Shown: piece after piece, positions 50,226-63,890 of the stretch
Position numbering within the stretch: position 1 is the stretch's first letter
Layout of the letters: every line of letters begins with the position of its first letter
Origin: Ricinus communis
Lineage: Eukaryota; Streptophyta; Magnoliopsida; Malpighiales; Euphorbiaceae
Direction of reading: 5' to 3'
Assembly: GCF_019578655.1 (NCBI RefSeq)
Contig: NC_063265.1
Coordinates: forward strand, 4,064,501 to 4,128,500
Length of the DNA: 64,000 bases
Translations under genes and position numbers: made by a program
Notes under the pieces: generated by a model
What the model was told of the DNA's origin: nothing
What the model saw: only the letters and a program-made list of their open reading frames with translations
Databases searched by the model: none

Positions 50226-50771
50226 ATGCAACATAAAAAGGATTCTTCACTCACATGCCAACTGTTACAGCATGCATATAGGATAAGGTTGCAACCCTAA
50301 ATAGGAGTCCTCATATAATATTCTTATCATGTTTAGGAGTCTTCTTACTTGTGTATATATATTGTATATATATATATATATATATGTGTGTGTTATTAGT
50401 GTAAATAAAGTATTCGATTTTATTCCCTCAAATCTGTGATTACACCAACAAACTTGCAACCATTTAATTTACCTGCAAAACTTCAGAATGACCTGCTCAT
50501 CCAACCTTAACATGTAACCCCTCAGTCAAAGACTCCCGACTAATTTGGCCCTGTTAAGCATGGACAATTTCACAATCTTGGAATTTGTGCAAATTTCTTC
50601 AATACTGATCTGAATAGAAATTATTCACTGCACAACACATCCAGACAAAATACTTAGCACAAAAAAAAATAAACCAAGAAAATTTGATGACAAAATTGTC
50701 AAATCATAAATAAGATGCATATAGAAGCTCAGAGATGACCTGCACAGCAACCTTGAAGAACACCTTCCAAG

Positions 50772-53700
50772 CTAGACCAAGAATAAAGATCCAATAGTAG
50801 TTTGTCCAAGAACTTTGGAGCTTCGATCAAGGCCGTGAGAAGCAACCTGACAAGCATAATCACTAAATCAATAAAATAGTATATGATTACTAAAAATAAA
50901 ACATATCAACCACATTCCAAAGCACATGATTCCCCATGCATAGTTGTAAAGAATGTCTTAATCCTGTATTAGATACCCTCTCTTTTCACTTCTGAATAGT
51001 CCAATGGACAGATATAGCATGGCTACTCAGTCAGGTCATTCAAAGTCTATTATGCTTTCCAGCAGGTCTATCTCTAGCATGGCGGCCCTATAGGAGATGT
51101 TAGCAGGGAGAAACAATAGGGACGTCAGACATTTTCTCACCATGTATGTTAAAGCAGCGTACCGCTCTTCATTCAGGTATAGTGGCTTTCCTCTATGCAT
51201 TTCAATATCCTGCAAAGTTTATTGCAAATCAAGCATTAAAGTTTCAGAAATATAACCAAATCAGAAACCTTAAAAGCACATGCATGTGTGTCTGTAGAAT
51301 ATGCCTCCAAACCGCTGCTCAACATTAAAAAGTAAGATTTGGTCCTATATATGTGAAAGGTCAAGTATAAGTAATAAAAAGCAAGAATCGCATGAACATA
51401 AGTAGGGAAGTCTTTTGAATCTTTTCTGATTGCAATTATCCATAAAATATTAAACAGCCAAAGAATTGAATGCACCTCTAATTTGACTCCACAGACATCT
51501 TACCACACAGAGCCTGCGTAGCATGGAAACAGAAATGCTATGGAAATGTGGATATGGATACAGGATAACCGTAGTTCTCAAAAATATGGGAGATAAGCGT
51601 GGGAAAAACAGGTAAACCTTGAAAATATAGGGCTATATTTTTGTAAATATTAATTTTATATACCAATTAGAAAACACTATAATTCAAGTAAATATGACCA
51701 TGAATTAATATTGAACTATCAAATCATAGAGAGATATAGATTTAAGGATAATAAATAATGAAACGTTTAACTTCAATAGCATATAAAATAATAGCATTGA
51801 TAATTTTTTTTTAATGACAAACGTTTTTCCAAACTAGAAACAATTTTAGAAAAATTACAAAATTGGCCCAAAGAGTTTTGGAAACTTCCATTAGAGTTTC
51901 CCAAACACTATTTCATAGGAGTCTCCATGCTTCATAGCACAGAGCTAATTCAAAGAGATCAAGACGTGCTAATACCAATGAACTTTCAGAACCTCAAAAC
52001 AGAGAAAAGATTCGCGCATGAGAGCATTCACATTGAGAAAAAGAAAATGCTTCCAAATCTTTGCAGCTATCAAAATGGGGAGCATTGAAAGTTTAGTATC
52101 TCATGAGTAACAAAGTAAAAATGATGTTTCAGTAGCTGTCATTAGAAGGAGGGGTACAAAAGAAACCACCATATAACAATAGGAAGCAAAAGAAAGACTC
52201 CATAATTACACTGTTTAGCAAAGAGCAGAAAAACCAAACTACCTCTTCACCAAATGCATCCAAGTACGGAGATGGCCAGGGAGCCTGACGAGCACATCTT
52301 TGTAGCAGAATCGTTGTCCTCTGTAATGATAATGACTATCATCAGTCAAGGGGAAAAAAACAAAAAGGGGCAAACCACCAAACGTAAGATACAAGTATGG
52401 AACCGTACCTTGATCAACAGGAAAACACCGGTACCAGCACCACATGCCATTGCATGAGTTTGGCATCCACTTTCCCTTTGACAAGAAGCAACAAAATTAT
52501 CGTAAAACTAAAAGGTAGGAGAATGTTGCTTAAGATATAAAGACGTCCAGAACACCTGCATGCTTTTTATGCACAAAATCTTAACAAATAAATTAGAATA
52601 AGCAAGAAAAAAACCTGCAGCATGGTTTCCAATGTGGGGAGCATAATCTACCACACAAGAGGCACAGAGCAGGCTCTTCAAAAACACACTTGCAGTCAGC
52701 ACAACGCTGTTTTATATACCTGATCAAAACCTCATTCTTAAATGAACTACAATCTATATGAAGAAAAAAGACCTAAAATGTAGCCGAAAGAATATTTATT
52801 ACAAACCTCTCAAGTAGATCCTGATATACATGAGGAAGCTGCATCAAACTGAATGGAACTGCAGTTGTGGAATGCAAAACATGCTGAAATCTGAAAACCT
52901 CATATTCATTGTGGAAGTGATGTAACCATTTCAAAACTGTAGATCGCACTTCTTGATCCTTGAGAACAACATTCAGTTGTGGGATCTTGAAAAACTTTTC
53001 AAGCTTTTGAACTTCATTGAGCTCAATGACATCAGCATCCATGAAATCCATTGAATCATCAATGGCAAGAGATGACCTATCCATTACATCATCCCTATTG
53101 CAGAATGGTTCTGAGGCAGAAGTGCTTAATAGTTTCCAGAGCAAGGCACACCTCCTCAAGTAAGGGAAGCTCAATTTACGAATTACTTCCATAGTATCTG
53201 AACTAAGATCAATATGATTTGAGACAAAATACTGCTGGATCCATTCAGATTCTTCCAAGACGTGGGAAATGTCAGTAATTAGGCAATCATGAAAACCTGG
53301 TTTCCTATTATTGTATTGATCTGGCCCATAAATAGCAAGTATGGCCTGCACACCAATGTATTCAATTCAGAATATAGATTGCAGTGGAATGTAAGATAAT
53401 CAAGGTCAAGGTATAGATCAATCACAGCTATCATACCTGAGCAATAGAGACTAAATAGAAAATATGCACAAGAGATAACAAAGATTCCTCGCATGACAAA
53501 AATGGGTGCGGAAGACAAAAGAGAACCCACATCAATGATGAAAAAGCATCATGAATAAGAATGGGATCAGCTGCTTGGTTCCAAAATTGAATGTCAGGAT
53601 ATGGTAATTCTTTCTCAACCTGTTTCAAGATGGAAGACGCATCACCTGTACAGCAAAGCATTAAAGCCAACAGTAAGTATCATCTATACCTCACTTGCTA

Positions 53701-56700
53701 GGATAGTGTTTCATCAGCTCCATTACGTGAAGCGAAAAGAAAATTACAGAAAGGAAGAGAAGCAAATTATATTTTCTACGCCTATTCCAGAGTCTAACTC
53801 CGACCAGCCATAAGTGTTTCAGTACGTATAGTTCAAAAGAAAATTAGAGACAAAAGGAAGAGAAGCAAATGATATTTTCTACACCTATTCCATGAGTCTA
53901 ACTCCAACCAGCTATAAGTGTTTCATCTCTGATACTAGTCTGTATAAAATAATTATGCAGGTAATCATGATTCTTTCTGCTCAGATAATTGATATTTGCA
54001 TCTCATCCCCCCGATGCACAACAGAATGATTAACATTGTGTTTAAATAAAAAGTTCACAAACTAATGTCAATCAAAATACTAAAACTATAAACCAAACAA
54101 TACTGTCAATTAGAAAAAAAATTTAAAAAAAGGAAAATCTTCAGCACTAATTGTACATTGAATGTGCAAAATTCACAACTAACCTTTGCGACCACAAGTT
54201 CTACTAGCATGATCCGCGGACACTCCTGAACAAATAGACTTTGCAAATAGCTGAATACCCCTAAATCTTTGAAGCACATGAAGAGAATTCTTACTTCTCA
54301 AACTATGCACGATCTTTAGCAACAACGCTAGAACAAATCCACTGGAAGATTGAAGTTCCTTGTATAATGCATCAAGACTATAGGTTGGAGTCATATGAAT
54401 CCTGCCACTACGTGCGGCAATCTCCATTGAGACAAGGGAATATTTAAGTGTGTCCCACATAATCATGAATTGATTTGCCCTGGTGGATCTTGAGAACTTA
54501 TCCTGTCTGCTTGGAAAATACATCTTAAAGAGCACTCTAGATATTGAATCAAGATCTTGCTTCATTCTTTCATTTCTTTGCAGGGGAAAGGTTTTCCATA
54601 TATCTCCTTTCTGAATCATGTTTGCAGCAGATTGCAATAGAGACAAGGCTCGTGGCAGCCAAAGAGAATCACTTCCCTCACATGATGCGAATAAATGTCC
54701 TACAGCATCTGTTGAACTAACAGTTGAAATCATAGGCTCCTTCCAAACTCTCTGGAAATCCCCAGGCAATGAAGGCAAGATAGAATTGGACAGTCGACGA
54801 CATACAGGGCAGAGAAATTCACCCTGGGAAGAAAGATTCTATGTGACAAAGCATAACATGAATGATTCAAAAAGTTGACATCCAAAAGAAACGATGATAT
54901 GGGTACCTGATCTGGATCAACAATATGCCCTCCTTCAAAAACAAGTCTTCTGACAAATCTGTGTAAACAGCATTCAGAACATTAATTGAACTCAATTGAA
55001 CTAATGACATTTTGTCAAAAACAGAAACAAGAGTAACAAAAAACAGCCATACGAAAACATAAGAATCCACTCCTTCACACTTCCAATGTCATAAGAGATC
55101 CAGGACCTCCTCTACCTTACCCAAAGTTAAGACAATTACAATATGCTTCCATGCAATGCCCTTGATATGGTTATACTAGGCTACCCAAAAGGGTTGTTCT
55201 GGGTTCGAGTTCAACGTAGAATCTGGAAAATGGAAAAACGGCAAAGCGAGAGTCGAACCTGACTCCAAGTTCAGGTGCCAGAAGTGGGCGCTTCAAAGCC
55301 ACTTGGTCAATTGTGATAAACATAGTATATTTGGAAGTACAAGATGAATTTTTAAAATTCTATTTAAATTCAGCTTTTATCTCTATTAAATCTTTAACAA
55401 TTGGACCATTGCATTATCTGATTCAATGATTAAATCGGGTAATACAAATCAACGCCAATAAGCAATTAAGAAGATGTGATACTGATACACTCTAAATTCT
55501 TCTTGCCAATTGCACTCACCTTTCCTTCAATGAAGACAAGTATCGATCAAGGCATCCCTGATGCACAGCATGTCCACAAGAAGATAGGTAAACTCCATCA
55601 CAATCAGCTGGCCCAAATTTTTCATATGCCTGTAGAGTTGATTCTCTTTTTGCTATGTCATCAAGTGAATTTTCTGAAGATGAAGGGTGCTCTGTTATCT
55701 CTCTTGAAAAGGCAGCTATATATTTTCCGAGCAATACAGAACTAACACCCCTGTTGCTTTTTAGACCCCCTTCACCTGCTGAAATATCTACATCCTTAAG
55801 TCCACTACTGGAAAATATAGTATGATTATTTATTTCTTTCCTGATGGAAATGTAATAATCTCGTTCCAATGTCTCAAGGCTACATGCATTTCTATCATTC
55901 CCATCCTTCAATGGGCTAGGCACTTGAATGTTCCTCAATGATGGAGACTGAGCTCTGACAAATTCAAGAAAATTGATAATTTCCCCAGGTTGGGCATATT
56001 CAGCAAACTCATTAACTGCATTCTGAACCAACTGTGATAGCTGATCAGATGAATCCACTTCCAAACCACTTGAAGACAAGCTTATTCCAGCCTGCTCAAT
56101 CACCTTAATTGTCATTAGAGAGACTTGTTCCTTTTCCCACCGTCGAGCTTGATTCCAAGATGGGGGACCTCTGTCAGTTAAGCTCAAAAGCCTTGATTTC
56201 TTGATCCAAAACAAATGAGAAATGTCAGTATGGATGTTGGAAATCACAAGACCCATAAACAATACAACAAAAAGAATTCACCAATGGAGCCAGAGTCCAT
56301 GGACAAAAGACACTCAAGCACTTGCTTACCTGAAGAAGAATTAAGAAGGATACAGGGTTTTTGGAATTAGGATCGTGACAAAGGGAACAAACATCTTGCG
56401 CAGACTCTTCTAAATGCTGCTCATCATCAGTGTTGCTTTCTTCTAGTCCTGCTCTTAAATCATCCTCGTTGGTGGAATTAATACTTGACAAAAATTTGGA
56501 TTGCTCGGCTTTCATTTTTGCCTGCATCAAGGACCAAGTAAGCTCAATAGACTACACATACAAGATTATCTTCACCTTGATTCGATATTTTACTCAAATC
56601 TTGAGAAAAAAAAAAGAGTTAGCCTTATCTATGCAAGAAATCATCCACGTTAAAAAATTTCTAAGAAGAAATGAACAGAAGAAAGAAATATGAGGAATAT

Positions 56701-59700
56701 GTATACTTCTACACTGGAATACAAACTTATTATTTCCATTATTTGAGAGAAAAATTAAAATAAATAGATAAGAAAAGTCTTAAGAAGGAATTTTATGCAG
56801 AGAACGCAAGATAATCTCACTAATATAGCAGCTTGTCTCTCTCTCGCTTTAGCCTTGCGTTTCTCACTATCAGAAGCTGATCCCACAGAATGTGCATCGC
56901 TATGAGGACTTGGTTGTGATAGATGAATTACGACTTCAGGTGCAAGTTGTTGCAATTTGGTCCTGCATCCAGAATCTAACTCTGCAAACTTTTTCAATAA
57001 GCTTTCAATCAAAGAGGAAATATTACAACCATCTGATTCTGAAAAGTTGTCCAAGTTATCCCTCTTGTGCATTCTCATCAATGAGACAAGAAGTGAAAGC
57101 AAGCTCTGTTCACCAGCACCATAACTTATTCCCTCATGAATTTCTTCAACAGCAAAAGCAAGCATGGGAATGGAATCGCCACAGAAAAGAGACAAGTCCC
57201 CAGGTTCTCTCTGCTGCAAACAAATGTCTAAACCCAACGAGAGCAGGTGCAATGCCATTATGAGAATACCATCAGGCGCACGTGGTTCAGTCAATTTATC
57301 AGAGAAAACAGCATAAAATAACACAGCACGGATAATTTTTAAAACCATTTTACAATTGGCTATACTAGCTACACCCTTGAGAGGAGGATGAATCTTCATC
57401 CACCTCGGGAGCTGAGTGGTCAATGCTGAGACACTACAGTAGCGAATGTATCTTTCTTCTGCAACTTGCAAATCCCTAGAGTTCCAACGAGGGTGGTATA
57501 GATCCAGCTCTTTCCAGTACATCCAACGTAAAGAATACATTCCCTAGGATGCATATACAAGGACAATTAATCAAAAAAAACATCAACTCACCCACCATGA
57601 AAAAAATTCTAGGCCACAAATAAAACCTGATTGAAGCCAGATGGATTAGAATATACAGCAACTGTATCCAAAATTTCCTGAAGGCGGTCATACTTTGAGA
57701 GATCACGAGGCAAAGATTTCACTAACTGACTACGAGTAGCATCTCCAATGGATAACTTATGAATCAACTCTCTTTTCAAATTTTCATCAGGGGTTAGCCC
57801 TGAAAACCTCCTTTCTTGGATAATTTGTATAATAAGTGTGAGCATTTCCTGTACCAAAACTGGTTCATACCTGAAGAAAGCATTTCCCATGCCATAAATT
57901 CAATACAATTCAGAAGATATCAAAAAATTCAAAATTCCCTCAATCACACATGGCAATCTAAAACAAGGCATCCATGAAATAAATGTGAAGCAGGTAATAA
58001 AGCAACTGAAGGCAATTAAAGAGCACAGCACATGTTATCACATGTAGAACCCAGGTCGAAAACAACCACATGTATCAAATCAAGTTTAATGAGGAAATTT
58101 ATATACTCGCTAGATTTCTCAAGGTGCAAAAAGGGGTAGTCTGATAGCCCAAAGCGTTCTAGAATTCTGTTGACATAAAGGTCAGCAGGAGCCAATGCAG
58201 CACAACATTGCAGAAGAAAAAGATCCAGTTCTAAACCCTGTTCAGACCTGCAAAGACAAGCCCAGCACAAAACATTAAACACCATACTTTCGTCTCGCCT
58301 CACATCTAAGACTTAACCTCCCAATCCTCCCTAAAGAAAAGAGAGAAGCATAAATCAAGAGAATTTTTCCTGACACTTAATCAAGTGAAGCATACACCCA
58401 CCATCTTACTGAACGGTACCACTCAGAAGATAAAATGGCAGCATCACCATTCTTCCTCCACATTCCAGCATGAACCTCAGCACAAAACACTCTATTACGT
58501 AAAGGATGCTCCATGACAAATGCAGAAAACCCACGAGGGTGACAGCCACCAAGGACACGTCCAAAGAAATCATCATACATTGAAGATGATGAAGTATATG
58601 TGCCAGCACTAGTTGTACTACGCACCTCAGGATCACCATAACACCTTCTTAATGCTTTTTGTAAAAGCAAGGAGAGTAATCGGTGTAAAGGAATGTGAAC
58701 AGATACATCCTGTGAACTAACATCATAAACTATATTTGGCCAATCAGATGAACTCAAAATACGGAACACCTCTGATTCTGTGGAACTGTTTCCTTCCATC
58801 AAACACTCATCAGATTTGGCAGTCTCTGGCTCACCAGAACCCATTATTTTGCAGTCCTGCCCTACACTTTTAGTATTCTCTACATCCATACTCATGCATA
58901 AACCACTATTTGCAGGTGGAAAGAAATTCCTACTCTGGTCTTCATTTGAACTGGTAAATCCACTAAAAATAGATTTGCCTTTTCTGAACTTGAGAAAAGT
59001 TTTCTTCAATGCTAAAATGTTGCTGTTGGAAGTGCTAGTATTTGCAGATGATAGAGCCCCAGATGCATGATCAACTCCTAGCCAATTATCAATGGCTCTC
59101 AAGCACTCGTACATTAACAAGGAAACAGATGAAGGAACTAAAGGATGATATATGGAATCTGATGCAACTTCAGCATCCTGATTGCTCCTCCCTAAAACAC
59201 CACACACTGAGCTTTCCTGAGATAGCCTTCCTACTTTTGCATATCTCATGCCATCTTCCTCACTCATATTTTGTTTACTCATGCCAGAAAAAACATCATC
59301 ATCAGTATCTTCACTAGTAGAAAATGCTCCATCCACCAAAAGAGAATGAATATTGGCAACAGAATGATCTAAAACAAAAAGCAAATTTATGTTTTCATTC
59401 TCCTCCTCGATGTGTAAGCCAATTTCTCTCCTTAGGGGACTCATTCCTTGCAAATAAGACAGAAGTCTCATCCATGTTCTCAAAATATCTCTCTGTTCGC
59501 GTGTTACATGTTTGGGCACAATAGCATGGCTCATAACAAATCGAATATCTTCAACAACGCGAATGGTGGTCTCATACAAATTACCCCACTTGGTAACCTG
59601 CAAAGAGACAATAGTCACCAAAATTTGCTACACGAAACAGGAAGAACAAGAAAAAGAGGGGAGATAACCAAATCTAAAAATATTCTAAAAGCTGATTGTC

Positions 59701-62700
59701 TTAATGACAATGTTATTGATAAACAATCTTATGAAGAAAGACTACTTTAATGTGTTTTATCAGTAAACTTCAATGGAAACACTTTCTTCATGGCAGACTT
59801 TTTCTTTCTGTTTTTTGCCAGTTCAAACAGAAACTGTTTACAAACTGATGCAACTTTCAAGAAGTTCCTCCATAAATAGCATAATCAAACAACACAAATA
59901 GGAAAGACCAAAACCAAAAATATCAATGTTATCCATTATTACTGATCAGCATGACTAGTTCTATCTAATGGGAACAGTCACATAATATGAAAAACGAAAA
60001 AAAATAATCTCCACAAATGTGACCGTGGGTGAAAAAGGGAGGCTGATGTAGGTAAACATGATCTAAAAACATTCTAAAAGCCGACTGTCTTAATGACAAT
60101 GATTATTGATAAACAATCTTATAAAGAAAAACTACTTTAATGTGTTTTACCAATGAACTTCAATGGAAAACACTTTCTTCAATGGCAGCCTTTTCTTTCT
60201 GTTTATTGCCAGTTCAAATAGAAATCTTTTACAAACTTATGCAAATTTTCAAAAAAGTTCCTCCATAAATAGCATAGTCACAAATAGGAAAGATCAAAAC
60301 CAAAAAAATGAAAAAGAAAAACAACAACATCCATTATTACTGATCAGCAGGACCAGTTCTATCTCATGTGAAGGGTGCACATAATAATGCAAAAGAATTG
60401 ATTGTATCTCCACAAATATGAGCATGGGTGACAAAGGGAGGCTGATGTAGGTAAACATGTGGAGATGACAAAACAAAACCCAAACTTAATAGAGAAAGGC
60501 TTCTGGTAGAATTATAATAAAAGCAACACATGGATAATGAACAAATTCACTTGCTTGAGTTTGTTGTCATATATCTAAAGAAAAAAAAAAAGAAAGAAAG
60601 TGAAGAAAAAAGCTTCTCTGCATACATAATCCACCAATAAAATCCTTGTTAGTGATCCCTTGTTGTATAAAACTAATAGAACTCTAAAACACATTGGTTA
60701 GAACAGCTAAAGTTCTCGAGAAACCCAATTAAGCTGTAACAAAATTAAATCAATATACAAAAATGTCAGTTCAATATTCAATGTAATAAATAAAGAAAAA
60801 AAGAAAGCACCTTTCATCTTTGGAAAAAAATTGCCAATTTTAATGAGGGTAACCATGAGATAAAAAAAGGGCTGATATGTCAACTAAAAACCAGTTTGCA
60901 GCTTTTATTTGATGCAAAAAATGTCTTCTACATGGTACTATATTCCCTTAAGTATAGCCAAAGTCTAAGCCTAGGAAGCTTAAGGAAGTACCACAAGCAA
61001 CATAAGAGAGATGCGCAAATTCTAGATAATGCATTTCTAACCCTACAGAATCTGTAGTTTAAACAAATCTATCCATGTCGTAAACAGCGCCAACTTAAAA
61101 AGTCCATAATGAAGACATGAGTAAAGCATATAGCCATATACAAAGAACTACCAGTGCACTCATAAAGTAAACAAAAAATGTACATGTTACCTGTAAACGA
61201 TCATCTTCACCAGCACAATGAATGAATATATCTCCCAAGCATCCTAAAAGCATGGCTAATAGGTTCATCTCCTTCACAAGTCGTGGGGTTAAAGTGGGAA
61301 CAGAGAGAATCTGCACGGAGAATGTAGATAGCAGTGGATACTTCTTGAGAGAACTGTCACCACCTTCTTTTAAAGCTTCATGTACAACCAATGGATAATA
61401 GCTTACAAATACTTTACCAAACTCATATTTGAAGATTGGTTCTCCCAGTAACTTGAGAAGCATCTCATTAAGTTTCCTTGCAACACCTTCACTTAAGAAC
61501 CTCTCTGCCCTTACCAGAATCTCCAACAAACCAACCAATGAGATCACCTTCCTAGAAACAAAACTAAGCAAACTCTCACTGTGCTTGCAGAACTCGAGCA
61601 GCATCTCAACCACCACATATGTTAGCTCATTTGCGACCTTCTTGCACAGTACAACACGATCACTTGATCTTGGGTTTTCATGGCAGATGGTTTCTGCAGA
61701 CACAAGCTTTTTTTTCCAACAAGAAAATAAAGCATCAAGGACAGGCCCTACAGAGTTTGCATACTCCTCTGGAAGGGGCTGTATCTGTTCAGCACCTTTG
61801 TGACTTGAACAGAAGCCCTCCCGTTTCCATGCTGTAACATCCCCACAATCACAACATCCTCCACCTGTATAAATAATAGAATAATCATGGTCCTTGTGGT
61901 TTCCATTCTGAAAACAAGGAACGCAAATAGCACATGTTGGATCATGTTCACATGTCCGACATCTATATGCTATATCATTATTTCCCCAAACAGCTCCACA
62001 AACACCACGGCCAGTGCTCATCTTGGACAGACTTTTCAAAGCAGTGGCTGGCTCACCCAAAAACATCAGCCACTGTAACCAAACCATGCATTCCCTGAAA
62101 TAACGTTTCATTGTTGGGCTCTGCACTTTTTTCGATTCTGACTTGTTTTGCTGGAGAGCCTCCGCAACTTCCTCATCAAGAGGTAAAATAGAAGAAACTA
62201 ACTCCGGTATCCATGATGGATTATCCATGAGAAAAGCAACTATACCAGGATAATAACGCCTTTGAAGATACTCCTCACCGATACCAAGCTGAACAAGCCT
62301 CTATTACAAAATTAAAGGATAAAAGGTGAAAATACCATTCAAGTAACAAATAAACCATCAATAATAATTCAGAAGCAGAATTTAAATCGTAACGAAATAC
62401 AATCAGAAAACAACAGAAATAAAATGCAAACTGATCTAGCTTTGCCACATGATGTAATTACTTGCTTCAAAAACGTCAAACAACACACACACCAATTGAT
62501 TCCTTCAAACCTTATCTGGAAAGTCTTAAAAAGCAAGAATTCAATTTGATTATGTTCCACTCAAGTCCTTCCAACTTAATAATAAAAAATATTAAAAAGA
62601 ACAATTTGAAAGGACTCAAATCATGCCCAAAAATGACAAGAAGTTGCAAGAGTTCAACTTCGTCGAACTCGAGCACAGGATTTTGTTCCAAAGAAATTCT

Positions 62701-62906
62701 TACTGATTAAAACACACACACCGAGAACAAGTATTTGAATACTGAAATAAAAACACTAAAACAAAATAAAAAAGCGAAGCAGTTGAACCAAGCAAAAGCA
62801 AATACTTAAAAACAAAGAAAACAAAAAGGGTTACCCGCATGACTCGATCACGAGGCTTGATAGGGTTAATAGTTTCAGGGGGTGAATCAATATCCATATT
62901 ATCCAT
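50772..62906 (-). CDS. PRT6: E3 ubiquitin ligase PRT6 (N-degron pathway)
   Basis: Large N-recognin, 2063 aa, that in Arabidopsis targets proteins with basic N termini, including oxygen-sensing ERF-VII factors, for degradation. Minus-strand exons: 62906-62835, 62300-61191, 59597-58402, 58247-58107, 57870-57627, 57543-56821, 56521-56330, 56199-55520, 54958-54907, 54823-54184, 53645-53437, 53345-52807, 52719-52615, 52475-52409, 52320-52243, 51209-51141, 50846-50772. All 17 join in frame. The UBR box is at about residues 123-191 (GVCGAVWG to CCDCGD to EGFCSSH). A RING-type region around 1426-1475 has CDGVYLSSCGHAVHQGC and, after a linker, FLCPVCRRL. The C-terminal cysteine/histidine-rich domain (CADCKC, CLLCGRLC, ESGCQTHAMACGAGTG) ends at SHGLDRSSKVLGQTTIGS and LFLV. 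The length is close to Arabidopsis PRT6, and no truncation or frameshift is seen. Confidence 0.95.
53735..53924. repeat. Tandem duplication in PRT6 intron 11
   Basis: Copies at about 53735-53821 and 53835-53924 share GGAAGAGAAGCAAAT, ATATTTTCTAC, CCTATTCCA, GAGTCTAACTCC and ATAAGTGTTTCA with a few substitutions. It is non-coding and sits between the exons ending 54184 and starting 53645. Confidence 0.85.
55200..55312 (-). mobile_element. tRNA-like/SINE relic in PRT6 intron 8
   Basis: On the minus strand an A-box-like TGACCAAGTGG (about 55,310) is followed about 45 bases later by a B-box-like AGGTTCGACTC (about 55,255). This is the spacing of tRNA-type internal promoters. No clean cloverleaf folds, so a SINE head or tRNA pseudogene is more likely than a functional tRNA. 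No target-site duplication was found. Confidence 0.4.
59672..60459. repeat. Tandem duplication of about 390 bp in PRT6 intron 2
   Basis: Unit 1 is about 59672-60060 and unit 2 about 60061-60459. Both begin ATCTAAAAA(C/T)ATTCTAAAAG and end GGCTGATGTAGGTAAACATG, with most intervening sequence aligned. Only scattered substitutions and small indels separate them. Both lie wholly inside the 1.6 kb second intron. Confidence 0.92.
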
Positions 62907-63300
62907 ATCAAGACGCCAAAAATGGGACACCCAATCTGAACAAAAGAACCTCAAACACTGTTTAAATCTACCCAGTTTCTCTCTCTTTCTAATTTTAACA
63001 AAAAAATAAAAAATAAAACCAGAGTCACATAATCATCACAGAGTCTTTCTTAAGCTTGAGGATTATCCAGCCTTGAGATTTGAATGTCAGTAGCGGGTTA
63101 TGGTAGAATTAAACCTGACAAATTGAAATTAGGTATCTCATTTTCTCTCTTGGAGAAATTGTTTGATTGTCTTAGAAACGGTTGAGGTGCTATTATATAT
63201 AACATAATATAATATAATCCGGAAGAATTTCGTGGATAAATAAAATAAATAGAAGCAAGTGCAATTAATTTGCATCTAAAGCATTTTTCTTTTTCCCTTT
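62907..63300 (-). promoter_or_regulatory. Upstream region of PRT6
   Basis: Reading on the minus strand, a TATATATAA-like stretch at about 63193-63201 lies roughly 290 bp before the start codon. A CT-rich leader is absent but purine and pyrimidine runs occur. A TATA function is possible but cannot be told from background AT richness. Confidence 0.3.
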
Positions 63301-63644
63301 CTTTCGTATCAGTTTTTGTTTCTGTATTTTTATTTTTTTTTGGATTTTCTTTTTCTTTTTAAATTGCGGTCTGATTCTTTTTATTTTTATATATTTTTAA
63401 TATTTTTATTTTTATCTTAAATTATATATTTTTTATTTTTTGTGTATATACAATAAATTTATTTTTAATTTATTATCTTTTTAAAATAATAATTTAAAAA
63501 ATAATAAAATAACTCTTAAATAACTCTTAAATATATATATATTTTTTATTTAAAACAATGTATCACATCCAAAAGAAGAGGGAAAGAAAAAATAATTTAT
63601 AGAAGAAAAAAGGGAATTGAAGAAAAAGGGAAAAAAATATTGAA
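63301..63644. other. AT-rich spacer
   Basis: T-rich then A-rich low-complexity sequence. No gene is seen. Confidence 0.5.
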
Positions 63645-63890
63645 CCTATATATATATATATATATTTGTTTAAAATTTAAAATTTTTTGACATGTATATT
63701 TAATTTTGACACGTAAAATTTTTATTTTGACATGTATATTATTTCTTACACTTAAGATTTTAGGTTATATATAATTTTATAATTTTTTTCTATTAATTTA
63801 TTGATTAATAAGTTTCATTCTTAATTAAACACTAATTCTAATAAAAAAATATCATATTTATTATATATTAATATTATATTAATTAATAAT
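63645..63890 (+). repeat. Truncated copy of the Helitron-like family
   Basis: It begins with a TA run, then TTGACATGTATATTTAATTT-like, ATTAATTTATTGATTA and AATTAAACACTAATTCTAAT-like blocks, as in 31,946-32,350. Similarity stops abruptly at about 63,890. Confidence 0.45.

Noticed and set aside
50100..50230. Tandem units considered as a CRISPR-like array
   Set aside because: Two adjoining 52-bp copies without spacers in a plant nuclear genome are a simple tandem duplication.
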